A stretch of DNA of 64,000 bases from Mesorhizobium sp. M2E.F.Ca.ET.219.01.1.1 (GCF_004016445.2 NZ_SADT02000004.1:1-64000), one strand, 5' to 3'; shown: positions 1 through 8,150, counted from the first letter of the stretch. Notes: generated by a model from the letters alone, not told the origin. Numbers and translations are program-made.

Positions 1-513
1 TTCAGCGCGGGCGACCGCACGACGACCACCGACGCTTCCGGCAACTGGTCGATCGGCGGGCTGACGCTTGCCGATGTCGGCAAGCACATCTACGAGCAGG
101 TTCCCGGCGGGTCCGAGGAGACCGGCACCCTGGTGCAGACCATCGACAACCCCGGCAGCGGCGGCACCGACACCGGCAACGACTTCACCAACTTCCGCAA
201 CTTCTCGATCTCCGGCACGAAGTACGAGGACCTCACCGGCGACGGCAAGACGGCGGACGACATTCCATGGTCGCACGATCCGGTGACGATCTTCATCGAC
301 GACGACAACAGCGGTGACTTCAGCGCGGGCGACCGCACCACGACCACCGACGCTTCCGGCAACTGGTCGATCGGCGGCCTCACACTGGAGGATGTCGGCA
401 AGAGCATCTACGAACTGGTGCCGGCGGGCTCCCAGCAAACGGGTATCCTTGTGCAGACGGTCGACAATCCAGGCAGCGGCGGCGTCGACACCGGCAACGA
501 CTTCACCAACTTC
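1..513 (+). repeat. 318-bp tandem repeat inside the surface-protein gene
   Basis: The stretch 1-195 recurs at 319-513 with only scattered base differences and identical frame. The offset is exactly 318 bp (106 codons). More copies probably lie upstream of the window. Confidence 0.85.
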
Positions 514-1050
514 CTGCCACCGCCGGGTCAGGGCTTGACGCCTGGCTTCTGGAAGAACCACATCGATATCTTGAATCAGGAGTTGGGTGAGTTCCATCCG
601 GGCTGGAACTCCAACACCTCCTTTGAAACCATCTTCGGTTTCCAGAACCTGAACATTATCTCTGGAACGCCCTCGATCGCGAATGCGTTGGCAGCCAAGG
701 GTGGCGGCATCCATCACCTCGAACGCTCGTCGGCGGCGGCGTATCTCTCAGCCGCCGTCACTGCGGTGCCCGACGGCCCCGGCGGCAAACCGGAGCTCAA
801 TTTCAGTTTCTCCGCCGCGACCAGTCCAAACCCGGCCATCATCTCTATTCTCAATCTGATCGATGCGAACCATGATCACACGCTGCAGCCGGGCGAGGTG
901 ACAGCCGCGGTGCGGGACGTGCTTAACGACACCGGCGCCCCGACCTCCAATTTCGGCCTGACCGGGCAACCGGGGATCGAGGATGTCGCCAACGCCTTCG
1001 ATGCGATGAACAACCAGACGCATCCGGACGCCAGCGTCTTCCTCATTTAA
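1..1050 (+). CDS. Repeat-containing secreted/surface protein, C-terminal part (5' truncated by window)
   Basis: The reading frame is open from base 1 to a TAA at 1048-1050, so only the last 349 residues are visible. The first about 170 residues are a beta-rich repeat (SdrD B/SpaA-like prealbumin fold by appearance) with period 106 residues. The phrases DASGNWSIGGLTL and NPGSGGxDTGNDFTNF recur, and each repeat carries an acidic loop (FIDDDNSGDFSAGD) resembling a calcium-binding EF loop. After a PPPGQG linker comes a different domain beginning LTPGFWKNH, a signature seen at the C-terminal region of many secreted bacterial proteins. It is followed by an EF-hand-like DANHDHTLQPGE. Function is unknown; a calcium-stabilised exported adhesin or matrix protein is an inference. 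No sorting signal is obvious at the C terminus. Confidence 0.8.
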   Translation, partial: FSAGDRTTTTDASGNWSIGGLTLADVGKHIYEQVPGGSEETGTLVQTIDNPGSGGTDTGNDFTNFRNFSISGTKYEDLTGDGKTADDIPWSHDPVTIFIDDDNSGDFSAGDRTTTTDASGNWSIGGLTLEDVGKSIYELVPAGSQQTGILVQTVDNPGSGGVDTGNDFTNFLPPPGQGLTPGFWKNHIDILNQELGEFHPGWNSNTSFETIFGFQNLNIISGTPSIANALAAKGGGIHHLERSSAAAYLSAAVTAVPDGPGGKPELNFSFSAATSPNPAIISILNLIDANHDHTLQPGEVTAAVRDVLNDTGAPTSNFGLTGQPGIEDVANAFDAMNNQTHPDASVFLI

Positions 1051-1071
1051 CGAGCTGTGCGCAAATCTCGT

Positions 1072-1096
1072 GATCGGGGGCACCTTGCCCCCGATC
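1072..1096 (+). terminator. Hairpin after the surface-protein gene
   Basis: A perfect 10-bp stem (GATCGGGGGC / GCCCCCGATC) with a 5-nt loop starts 21 bp after the stop codon. It is not followed by a long T-run, so it may be a weak or Rho-assisted terminator. Confidence 0.5.
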
Positions 1097-1187
1097 GTTC
1101 GGTGACAAAACGCAATCAGACACAGGGCTTATGCGATCAAGCGGGCGATCACGACCGCGGCACCATGTCCAGCGTCGGAAGCTGCTC

Positions 1188-1727
1188 CTAACCCTTCGCG
1201 ACCGTGGCGTATTCCATCGCCACCACGCCGTTGCCGAGCGGCGCGGCCGAGACCAGCTCGAGCGCGACCGGTGCATCGTGCGGAAACAGTTGCTTGCCCT
1301 GGCCGGCAGCTCCTGGATAGACGAGCAGCCGCACGCGGTCGACCAGCCCGGCGCCGAGCAGCTGCCGGGCGACGCTCAGGCTGCCATGCACATAGATGTT
1401 GCCGCCGGATTGCTGCTTCAGCCGGGCCACCGCCTCGGGCAGGGGGCCTTCGAGGAGCTCGGCCGGTTTCCAATCGACCGTCTTGAGGCTGGCCGAGGCG
1501 ACATATTTCGGCAGCGCGTTGAAGCGGTCGGCGAAGTCGCCGGTCTCCGAAGGCCAATGGCCGGCAAAGATCTCGTAGGTCACGCGCCCCAGAAGCATGG
1601 CGCCGCTATCGGCAAGCTCGTCCTCCTTGAACCTGTTCATCGCGTCGTTCCAGACGACGTTGGGCAGCCGCTCGTGCTCGGCGATGCCGTCGACGGTGAT
1701 GAACTCGGTGACGATCAATTTGCGCAT
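1188..1727 (-). CDS. Dihydrofolate reductase family protein (RibD C-terminal domain)
   Basis: A 179-residue single-domain protein of the RibD-C/DHFR fold, starting MRKLIVTEFITVDG. It carries the family hallmarks LLGRVTYE near residue 46, a DHFR-like NALPKYVAS strand, and GGNIYVHGS followed by LVDRVRLLVYP. Members are NAD(P)H-dependent reductases of mostly unknown substrate, and this is not the housekeeping FolA. The start is supported by GGAGG a few bases upstream of the ATG. It stands alone on the minus strand, with an intergenic repeat upstream. Confidence 0.85.
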   Translation of the reverse strand: MRKLIVTEFITVDGIAEHERLPNVVWNDAMNRFKEDELADSGAMLLGRVTYEIFAGHWPSETGDFADRFNALPKYVASASLKTVDWKPAELLEGPLPEAVARLKQQSGGNIYVHGSLSVARQLLGAGLVDRVRLLVYPGAAGQGKQLFPHDAPVALELVSAAPLGNGVVAMEYATVAKG

Positions 1728-1930
1728 CGCATCCTCCGCATTCGACCAGAATGCCGCATCAATTCGAATATCGAACAGTATGGCAACGGGAAATATGCCA
1801 AGGAAACGCTCGGGGGCTCAGCTGCCCCCCATTGCCATGCAGGTCTCAGATCGGCGCCAGGATAACGAGGCAAAAAAAGAAAAGCCCGCCGACCGGCAGG
1901 CTTCCTTTGCTTTGGCTGGAGGCCTTTGCT
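1728..1930. other. Intergenic stretch upstream of the reductase
   Basis: Non-coding between the reductase start and the palindromic repeat at 1931. It should hold the reductase promoter on the minus strand. I see no further convincing element. The short A-rich stretch near 1872-1880 is not part of a clear hairpin. Confidence 0.4.
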
Positions 1931-2033
1931 TAGAGCGTTTCACCGTTTCACGGAAACGGTGAAACGCCCTAACTCTTTGTTTTTACGCAATTCCGGACGG
2001 AAAACCGCTCACACTTTTCCTGGAATTGCTCTA
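1931..2033 (-). repeat. Intergenic palindromic repeat, family A, copy 1
   Basis: About 100 bp. It contains an inner inverted repeat GTTTCACCGTTTC / GAAACGGTGAAAC and a distal GCAATTCCGGACGG block, ending in GGAATTGCTCTAG. Copies occur at 32758-32859 (nearly full length) and 51167-51237 (partial). On the minus strand the element starts directly at the TAG stop of the outer-membrane protein gene (TAGAGCAATTCC). The type is common in Mesorhizobium-like genomes. Confidence 0.85.
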
Positions 2034-3353
2034 GTTGAACTTGTACTTGGCGCCGATCTGGACGGTATGGAAGGACGGCGTCGTGGTCGCAAGCCCGCTC
2101 GGGATCGGGAATTCGTCCGAGAAGTCTTCCTTGGCGAACTGCGAATAGCGGTATTCGATGCCGACGGTCATCTTGTCCGACAGGGCGGTTTCCAGGCCCG
2201 CGCCCACCGAGAAGCCGCTGGAGCCCCAATCGACGTCGAGCGGCGCCGGAGCATCGAGCTTGAAGTGCTGCCAGCTGTAGCCGGCGAGCGCGTAGGCCAG
2301 CGTCGCTTCGTTGACCTTCATGCCGACACGGCCGAGCACGTCGAAACCATAATCGGTGTTGAGGCTGATCGAATCGACGCCGCCACCCAAGAGCCCGCCT
2401 AGATCGAGCTTCGACTTGATGCCGGAGAGACGCGCGTCCACCAGTCCGCCGACCACCCAGCTGCCCATGTCCTGGTCGTAGCCGATGCTGGCTTCGCCGA
2501 ACACGCCTTCGCCGCCGAGGCCGTTGAACTTCGCGCCGGCAAGCGGCGGGATCTCGATCTGATGCACAACCGCGCCGGCGCCGAGCCCGCCGCCGACATA
2601 GAAGCCGGTCCAGTTGTAGGAAGGCGTCTCGAAGCTGGCGGCGCCACCATCAGCCGCGTTGAAGCGGTAGCTGGCGGCCACTTCGAAGGTGTGGCGCGAG
2701 GTGTCGAGATTGAGCGCGCCATCCGGCACCGGCAACCCGGCATCCGAGAGCAGGCTGTCGTTGGTGCTGAAGCGGGTGTAGCGATACTCGCCCTTCAGCG
2801 TCCAGTTGCTGCTGATCGCCGTTTCGACACCGGCGCCGACGAAGTAGCCGCCCTGGTCCCAATCGAAACCGAAGCCTCCGATATTGGTGTCGAGCTTGTA
2901 CTTCTGCCAGGCATAGCCGCCCAGGACATAGCCCAGCGTGGTCGGCGTCAGCAGGTAGCCGGCGCGCACGCCGACGTCGAAGCCGTAGGTCTCCTTGATG
3001 TCGGCATTGAAGCCGGCGGCATCCAGCGACGTCTTGATCGTGCCGACATGGGCGTCGATCAGGCCGCCAAGCAGGAAGCGCTGCGAGACCATGTAGTCAT
3101 AGCCGACGGTCGCCTGGCCGAAGACGCCTTCGCCGCCGATGCCGTTGAGCGAAAGACCCGGCAAAAAATCGCTGCTGAGCTTGTGCACATTGGCGCCGGC
3201 GCCGACGCCGAAGCCGACATAGATGCCGCTCCAGTTGAAGCCGGGAGCCGCCTGCTCCTGGACAACGTCGGCAGCATGCGCGGCCGACATCAAGGCGACC
3301 GCCGAAACGGCGCCCAGCAGAATGGATTTCGTGGAAACACGAAGAAGAAGCAT
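2031..3353 (-). CDS. Outer membrane beta-barrel protein with two tandem barrels
   Basis: A 440-residue protein with a signal peptide (LLGAVSAVALMSAAHAAD, cleavage after AHA) and then two homologous halves of about 200 residues. Both halves begin NW(S/T)G(I/F)YVG and share GGEGVFG, alternating aromatic strands, and a final VGAG-ET-SNWTLKGEYRYTRF / VGAGLETALSDKMTVGIEYRYSQF pair. Each half resembles an Omp25/Omp31-type 8-stranded porin-family barrel of alphaproteobacteria, which is normally a single-domain protein of 200-250 residues. The gene is a fused internal duplication. The likely role is structural or surface protein; pore activity is not shown. The C terminus is KYKFN, with the aromatic one residue short of the very end. 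Confidence 0.85.
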   Translation of the reverse strand: MLLLRVSTKSILLGAVSAVALMSAAHAADVVQEQAAPGFNWSGIYVGFGVGAGANVHKLSSDFLPGLSLNGIGGEGVFGQATVGYDYMVSQRFLLGGLIDAHVGTIKTSLDAAGFNADIKETYGFDVGVRAGYLLTPTTLGYVLGGYAWQKYKLDTNIGGFGFDWDQGGYFVGAGVETAISSNWTLKGEYRYTRFSTNDSLLSDAGLPVPDGALNLDTSRHTFEVAASYRFNAADGGAASFETPSYNWTGFYVGGGLGAGAVVHQIEIPPLAGAKFNGLGGEGVFGEASIGYDQDMGSWVVGGLVDARLSGIKSKLDLGGLLGGGVDSISLNTDYGFDVLGRVGMKVNEATLAYALAGYSWQHFKLDAPAPLDVDWGSSGFSVGAGLETALSDKMTVGIEYRYSQFAKEDFSDEFPIPSGLATTTPSFHTVQIGAKYKFN

Positions 3354-3759
3354 AGCCCATCACCCCAAGTTAAACCCGCGGCGTTTCTAGCAGGGGTTGT
3401 TGAAATTTGTGGTTGCAGAAATGCAACAGTCGGGGATCGAACTGCCTAACGCCTGGGCAACTTTCCGCAGGACTCGCGGCTTCCGGCAAAAATGCACCCA
3501 AAAAAGGTCAGTTTGGTTGTGGAAGCCGCCAGGCGCTTCGCCAGGGACTCGATGGGCCGCGACATCGTCATTTCGAGCGCTGCGCGCACGCCGGTGGGAT
3601 AGGTGCGCTCCTGGGTGATGCAGGCGCTATTCAAAGGCGGCATGGGTGGGCGGACAGCCATCCGCTCATTCCAGAGGAAAAGGTTGCTCCTAACTAGACT
3701 AAGCACTTGATATCAGGCTGTATCAGCTCGGTCGTACTTCCAATGCAGTGCAGAAGATC
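3354..3759. other. Intergenic region between outer membrane protein and HNH gene
   Basis: About 400 bp, expected to carry the promoters of both divergent genes. It contains the inverted repeat GTTGCA-GAAA-TGCAAC at 3412-3427, about 60 bp upstream of the outer-membrane protein start. A minus-strand frame at 3446-3706 (86 codons) has no recognisable domain and no good ribosome site, so I do not call it a gene. Confidence 0.4.
3412..3427. promoter_or_regulatory. Inverted repeat upstream of outer membrane protein gene
   Basis: GTTGCA and TGCAAC arms with a 4-nt spacer, located 59-74 bp upstream of the minus-strand start codon, in a position suited to an operator. The binding factor is unknown. 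Confidence 0.3.
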
Positions 3760-4647
3760 ATGGCATTCGGGGTTTTCATTCACCGCACAGATTCGATCTA
3801 CGACGACAGCCCCGCTGAGCAGTATCAATTCCCACGCCAGTATCTGCGCCGTGTCGAAGCCTGCGTCGGCGATTGGATCATCTATTACGAACCCAGCAAG
3901 GTGACCGAGACGCGCGGTTACTTCGCGATGGCGAAGGTCCAGCAGGTCATTCCCGATCCCGCGGCGCCTGACATGCACCTCGCTCTGATTGAACCCGGAA
4001 CCTACCTCGATTTCGTCAATCCTGTTCCATTCAATGCGGCCGATGGCCTGGTTGAACGTGGCCTGCTCAATGACGAGGGCAGAATATCCGGCCGCGCCCA
4101 ATCCGCCGTCCGCCCGCTTAGTCCTGCCGACTTCAACCGCATCATCGACCTGGCTTTCGATGCGAGCGAGGTGGTGTTGCCGCGCGTCGATGAAACCGGC
4201 TTTCAGGAAGAGCAGGCGCCGTTTCAGTTTGAGCAGAACCGCGACCGGGTGAACTACATCGGATCGCGAATCGTGCGGGATCGAATTTTCCGCCGCATCG
4301 TCCTGCGCGCCTATGACGAGCGCTGCGCGATCACGGGGCTGAAGCTGATCAATGGCGGCGGCCGAGCCGAGGTGTCAGCCGCCCATATTCGACCGGTCGA
4401 AAGGAATGGCCCGGATGTCATCAACAACGGCATTGCGTTGTCCGGCACAGCGCATTGGATGTTCGATCGCGGTTTAATCAGCTTGTCCGACGATCAGGAG
4501 ATCCTGATCTCGCGGCAAGTCAACGACGTCGACAGCGTGCGCGGGTTCATCAACAAGACGCTCCGCGGCCTTCCGCCGCGCCGACCGTCTGAACGCCCGC
4601 ATCCACGGTTCCTGCAATGGCATAGGGAGCATTGTTTTAAGCAGTGA
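3760..4647 (+). CDS. HNH endonuclease (restriction-like, HNH_2 type)
   Basis: A 295-residue protein from the ATG at 3760 (MAFGVFIHR); an in-frame GTG at 3748 is the alternative. Residues 1-150 hold a PUA/EVE-like looking region (GDWIIYYEPSK, then GYFAMAKVQQV), possibly reading modified or specific DNA; this is inference. The C-terminal domain is an HNH nuclease of the HNH_2 (PF13391) kind. CAITG is followed by SAAHIRP (His209), VINNGIALS (Asn222/223) and TAHWMFDRG (His232), so the H-N-H residues are all present. It converges on the GHKL ATPase gene with only 2 bp between stop codons. Base composition is lower in GC than the surroundings, suggesting joint acquisition with that gene pair. Confidence 0.85.
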   Translation: MAFGVFIHRTDSIYDDSPAEQYQFPRQYLRRVEACVGDWIIYYEPSKVTETRGYFAMAKVQQVIPDPAAPDMHLALIEPGTYLDFVNPVPFNAADGLVERGLLNDEGRISGRAQSAVRPLSPADFNRIIDLAFDASEVVLPRVDETGFQEEQAPFQFEQNRDRVNYIGSRIVRDRIFRRIVLRAYDERCAITGLKLINGGGRAEVSAAHIRPVERNGPDVINNGIALSGTAHWMFDRGLISLSDDQEILISRQVNDVDSVRGFINKTLRGLPPRRPSERPHPRFLQWHREHCFKQ

Positions 4648-4649
4648 GG

Positions 4650-6488
4650 TCATTCATTCACGAGCTCTAACTCTTCGTCCCCGCTACCCTCACTCTCATC
4701 GCTTTGCCGGTTGGGTCTGAATAAGCGGCCCATGCTTCTGCGTGCGGGTTGAAGGGAATCGTAATAGTCGTCCGCCGCGAGGCTCAAACTTTCTGGCGCC
4801 AATGCATGCTTGACTGCGTCGGCATCCCATTCCTTGTTCAACTGCTTTGCTAGAGCGAATACAACAGCCCTGCCAACCCGCAGGATCATGCTTTTTTCTG
4901 CTTGCTGCATCGCCGCCTCCCGCATCCCGTCGACGTCGACGACGGTGGCGTATGAAGCTTCGAGTGTTTCGCGCATTTCGGCGATCGAAGGGTACAGCAT
5001 GTTGAGAAACAACTGCCCATTTTCATAGTAGCGGCCAGCTCGGCTTCGAAGCTGCTTCTCGTCGATCTCCTCCGCCGATCGCAAGAGCACGATATCGGGG
5101 GCTCGTTCGCGATCCTTCCACAGGTCCGCCGCTTTTGCACCTTGCGGTGCCAGGTTGAGATCGACGTGTTTAGTTCTCGGCTTTGACCCGCTCACCGAGC
5201 CTTCGCCTTCTCGCGCTGCCTGAGCGCCAGCACCTGACGACGCGTCTACTAAGCGGACTCCGGTCGGTGTAGCGCGTGGTAGAACACGACGTACGCGCAG
5301 CTCATCGAGTAACTTCTGAAGTTCATCGCGAATTTCGTCATTTGAAGTGCTCTCGGGCGCAAGAGAACGAATGATCTCGATGAGCCACTGCGGGCGATGC
5401 TGAGCGACTAGATCACCGAAATGCACGGCTTGGACAGTCTCTTGCTCCCCCGATCTATAACGCAAAAACTGTCTGTAGCCCTCCGGCAGAACCGATGCGT
5501 TATCCGGGAGCTCAATATGAACGGAGATGTGCTTCGACCCGAATGATATACCAAACAGAGGCGCATTGATTGCCCAAGCCCTTCCTGTTTTCACATCGTA
5601 GAGCTCATCCTTATAGACGACGCCCACGAGACTAAGGGCGGACTGGATTGCGCCGCTTATTGATCGATTATGGCTCGGGGATTTTTCGTAGGGTGGGTCG
5701 TAGTAGTAGTGGATCTTGATCCCGCCCGGCGCTTCAACTGTCTCGCTTCTTTCGAACGCCCCCATCGCCGCCCTTCGCGGTAGCGGCTCGAACACTCGTG
5801 TGCCGTCGCCAAGCTTGTGCGTCCCGGCTTGAAGTACTACTCGAACTCCATCGGGTAGTCGGTAAAATCGGTGGTACAGATAAGTCGCCAGCCACTGGGC
5901 ATCTAAGGCCGGATCGCCGTTGTAAGGATCGCGCGCAGTCTCTTGCTCATCCTGATTTCCCAGAAGTCGCACTTCCGTCCAATCCTCGTCCAGATTGTAT
6001 CCGTCCTCGCCCGCTAAATCCGTAACGTTCACGACCTCCGCGAATTCCCCGTTATCAAGTCGGCGGCGCAACCGGCCGTAGCGGCCTTCGCGCTGACAGA
6101 GTATGACTTCGTTGACTTCGCCGGCCTTGCATGACCGGTAGATCATACCGAGCTTGTTGGAAGGAAGTGAGGCCACTTTCGCACCCATACCAAAGTTCGC
6201 GTCTAGGCCTTTCTCCTTCCGGATTGATGCGGCCAGATCGCACATCCGATAAAGTTCGCTCGCATCCATCCCTGGCCCCGTATTCCATATGGCGAGTTTC
6301 GGCGTGCCGCCGAAATCAATTACCCGGAAAACGACTTGCCGATTTCCATCTTTCGCCTGAGATGCAGCCTCGAGCGCGTTCTTCGTAAGCTCGCGGATCA
6401 TCATCGTCCGTGGGCAGCGCTCGATCGTGGTGGCGACCAAGAAATCGGTATCGTCAATCTGGATCGGCGTAATGGTCGAAGAATCCAT
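4650..6488 (-). CDS. GHKL (Hsp90/MutL/MORC-like) ATPase of unknown function
   Basis: A 612-residue protein with an N-terminal Bergerat-fold ATPase. The N box is RELTKNALEAA (Glu33, Asn37), the G1 box WNTGPGM (residues 68-74) and the G2-like lid NFGMGAKVA (98-106). The usual adenine-contacting Asp of the G1 box is replaced by Asn69. The middle (about 170-430) is conserved-looking but not recognised. Residues about 430-470 are a low-complexity Ser/Gly/Lys linker, and the C terminus is acidic (SEGSGDEELELVNE). No kinase phosphoacceptor, DNA-mismatch or membrane segment is seen. GHKL ATPases of this general kind occur in bacterial restriction-type operons. The upstream 72-residue gene is 8 bp away on the same strand and the HNH gene is convergent. 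A defence or restriction role is inferred, not shown. Confidence 0.8.
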   Translation of the reverse strand: MDSSTITPIQIDDTDFLVATTIERCPRTMMIRELTKNALEAASQAKDGNRQVVFRVIDFGGTPKLAIWNTGPGMDASELYRMCDLAASIRKEKGLDANFGMGAKVASLPSNKLGMIYRSCKAGEVNEVILCQREGRYGRLRRRLDNGEFAEVVNVTDLAGEDGYNLDEDWTEVRLLGNQDEQETARDPYNGDPALDAQWLATYLYHRFYRLPDGVRVVLQAGTHKLGDGTRVFEPLPRRAAMGAFERSETVEAPGGIKIHYYYDPPYEKSPSHNRSISGAIQSALSLVGVVYKDELYDVKTGRAWAINAPLFGISFGSKHISVHIELPDNASVLPEGYRQFLRYRSGEQETVQAVHFGDLVAQHRPQWLIEIIRSLAPESTSNDEIRDELQKLLDELRVRRVLPRATPTGVRLVDASSGAGAQAAREGEGSVSGSKPRTKHVDLNLAPQGAKAADLWKDRERAPDIVLLRSAEEIDEKQLRSRAGRYYENGQLFLNMLYPSIAEMRETLEASYATVVDVDGMREAAMQQAEKSMILRVGRAVVFALAKQLNKEWDADAVKHALAPESLSLAADDYYDSLQPARRSMGRLFRPNRQSDESEGSGDEELELVNE

Positions 6489-6496
6489 TGCGAACC

Positions 6497-6715
6497 TTAC
6501 AACTTAAAGCCGGATTTCCGGACACGGGGCGTTTCGAAGCGTGCCTCTACCGTAGCGACGGCTTCCCGTAGGGCACGGATGACTTTTCTCACCTCGGCCT
6601 CCTCGTATTCGTAAACCTGTCGGTTCGAAAGGTTCCCGATACGAGCTATCGCCTCCAGCGCCTTGGTGGTCCGGCTCTCAGCGAGTTGACGAAATTTTTC
6701 GCGCTTCTGTGACAT
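6497..6715 (-). CDS. Small helical protein paired with the GHKL ATPase
   Basis: A 72-residue protein (ATG at 6715; an in-frame TTG lies two codons earlier). It is charged and predicted fully helical: MSQKREKFRQLAESRTTK, then GNLSNRQVYEY, then a heptad-like EEAEVRKVIRALREAVATVEARF. No named domain is recognised. The 8-bp gap to the ATPase start implies co-transcription and a shared job, perhaps as an adaptor or regulator of the ATPase. A short inverted repeat TTGGT-N8-ACCAA at 6729-6746 lies just upstream of the start and could be an autoregulatory site. GC content is visibly lower than in flanking chromosome. Confidence 0.7.
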   Translation of the reverse strand: MSQKREKFRQLAESRTTKALEAIARIGNLSNRQVYEYEEAEVRKVIRALREAVATVEARFETPRVRKSGFKL

Positions 6716-7040
6716 GACCAATGCATATTTGGTGTAGAGTTACCAATTTTGACGAAATACGTGGCATAGAACGTACGCATTTGCAATCGCGGGGCTTCCA
6801 ATCGCCGTGAATCGCGGTGAATCCGAGGAAGGCCTTTCCGGAAGGGACGGTCCTCTTAACTTTTGAACTGTGTGTGCCAGATAGACTGCTGTTATCCCTT
6901 GCCAACCTCCCCGCCTTCCCATACTCTCGGCCCTGAGAAAACCTTTTCCCAACCCGCCCCGCGCTCCGTGACCTCACCCGTCATCACCCCGCAGGGCGAT
7001 AAGAGAAAACCTTTTCCCAACTCAGGGAATCCGCCGCGCC
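6716..7040. other. Intergenic region between the ATPase module and the sugar operon
   Basis: It carries the divergent promoters of the small-protein/ATPase pair (minus) and the LacI gene (plus). The recognisable elements are the TTGGT/ACCAA repeat at 6729-6746 and the two operator-like repeats at 6935-7021. No RNA gene is seen. Confidence 0.4.
6935..7021. promoter_or_regulatory. Two identical operator-like repeats upstream of lacI-type gene
   Basis: The 19-nt word GAGAAAACCTTTTCCCAAC occurs at 6935-6953 and again, identical, at 7003-7021, centred 68 bp apart. Its core GAAAA-CC-TTTTC is a near-perfect palindrome, the usual shape of a LacI-family half-symmetric operator. The second copy ends 19 bp before the start codon. 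The arrangement suggests autoregulation and possibly looping. Confidence 0.55.
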
Positions 7041-8090
7041 ATGCCTTCCAACGCCGAGCCAGCGCCAGTTTCCGCCAAGCCGCCGGTCACGCTGCGCGAG
7101 GTGGCGGCCGCGGCCGGCGTCAGCGTCGCCACGGCGTCCAAGGCGCTGAACGGGCAGGGGCGGATGACGGTGGAGACGCGCGAGCGCATTCGCGAGACGG
7201 CCAGGCGGCTCGGCTTCCGGCCAAACAGCCTGGCGCAGAGCCTGCTCAGAAAACGCTCCTTCACCGTCGGGCTGCTCACCAACGATACCTATGGCCGCTT
7301 CTCGCTGCCGCTGATGGCCGGCGTTTCGGATGCGCTGGTCGACAAGGGCGTGTCGGTGTTCCTGTGCAATGTCGAGGACGACCAGCGGCTCGGCCAGCTC
7401 CATGTCGAGGCGATGCTCGACAAGCGCGTCGACGGCATCATCGCCACGGGAAAACGCATCGACCGTCATCTGCCGGTCGATCTCTCCAACCTGCGCATTC
7501 CAGTCGTCTACGCCTTCACCCAGCCCGATCCCGGCGCAGTCGGCCTCGTCTCCGACGACGCCGGCGGCGCGCGGCTGGCGGTCGAGCATTTTCTGCGGCT
7601 CGGGCGCCGCCGCATCGCCCATGTCAGCGGCCCGGCGAGTTTTGCCGTGGTGCACGCGCGGGCGAAGGCTTGGCGCGATGTACTGAAGGAGAACGGTCTC
7701 GCCGTGAGCGAGCCGCTGCTCGGCGCCTGGTCGGAAGGCTGGGGGCACGAGGCAGTCGAAAAACTGTTCGGCAAGGCGGGCAGGGACGGCTGGCCGGACG
7801 CCGTCTTTTGCGGCAACGACCAGATCGCCCGCGGCGTCATCGACGCGCTGCGCGAACGCGGCATCCGCGTGCCCGACGATGTCGGCGTCATCGGCTTCGA
7901 CAATTGGGAGATCGTGGCCGAGGCGACGCGCCCGCCGCTCACCTCCGTCGACATGAATCTTTCGACGCTCGGCCGCGAGGCCGGACTTGCCCTGCTTTCG
8001 CTCGTCGATGGCCAGCCGGCCGCGCCGGGCATCAGGAAACTGCCGTGCCGGCTGGTGGTGCGTCAGTCGTGCGGAGGTCCGCCGGAATGA
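7041..8090 (+). CDS. LacI-family transcriptional regulator of the arabinoside operon
   Basis: A 349-residue protein. The N-terminal HTH TLREVAAAAGVSVATASKALNG (residues about 15-37) and hinge region FRPNSLAQSLLRKRS are typical of LacI/GalR. The rest is the periplasmic-binding-like sensor domain, starting TVGLLTNDTYGRF and including the family-conserved CGNDQIARGVIDALRERGIRVPDD run and VGVIGFDNWE. It is the first gene of a co-directional group with a sugar-binding protein, two permeases and a GH127 enzyme. The ligand is probably an arabinose-containing sugar, and the targets are probably the repeats at 6935-7021. Confidence 0.9.
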   Translation: MPSNAEPAPVSAKPPVTLREVAAAAGVSVATASKALNGQGRMTVETRERIRETARRLGFRPNSLAQSLLRKRSFTVGLLTNDTYGRFSLPLMAGVSDALVDKGVSVFLCNVEDDQRLGQLHVEAMLDKRVDGIIATGKRIDRHLPVDLSNLRIPVVYAFTQPDPGAVGLVSDDAGGARLAVEHFLRLGRRRIAHVSGPASFAVVHARAKAWRDVLKENGLAVSEPLLGAWSEGWGHEAVEKLFGKAGRDGWPDAVFCGNDQIARGVIDALRERGIRVPDDVGVIGFDNWEIVAEATRPPLTSVDMNLSTLGREAGLALLSLVDGQPAAPGIRKLPCRLVVRQSCGGPPE

Positions 8091-8150
8091 AGCAACGAGG
8101 CCACGCGCCCGCATCCGCCGGGCGGCGTGGCTAAAACTGGGAGGAGAACC

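Noticed and set aside
3446..3706. Minus-strand 86-codon frame between the porin and HNH genes
   Set aside because: No ribosome site, no recognisable domain, and uneven codon use.
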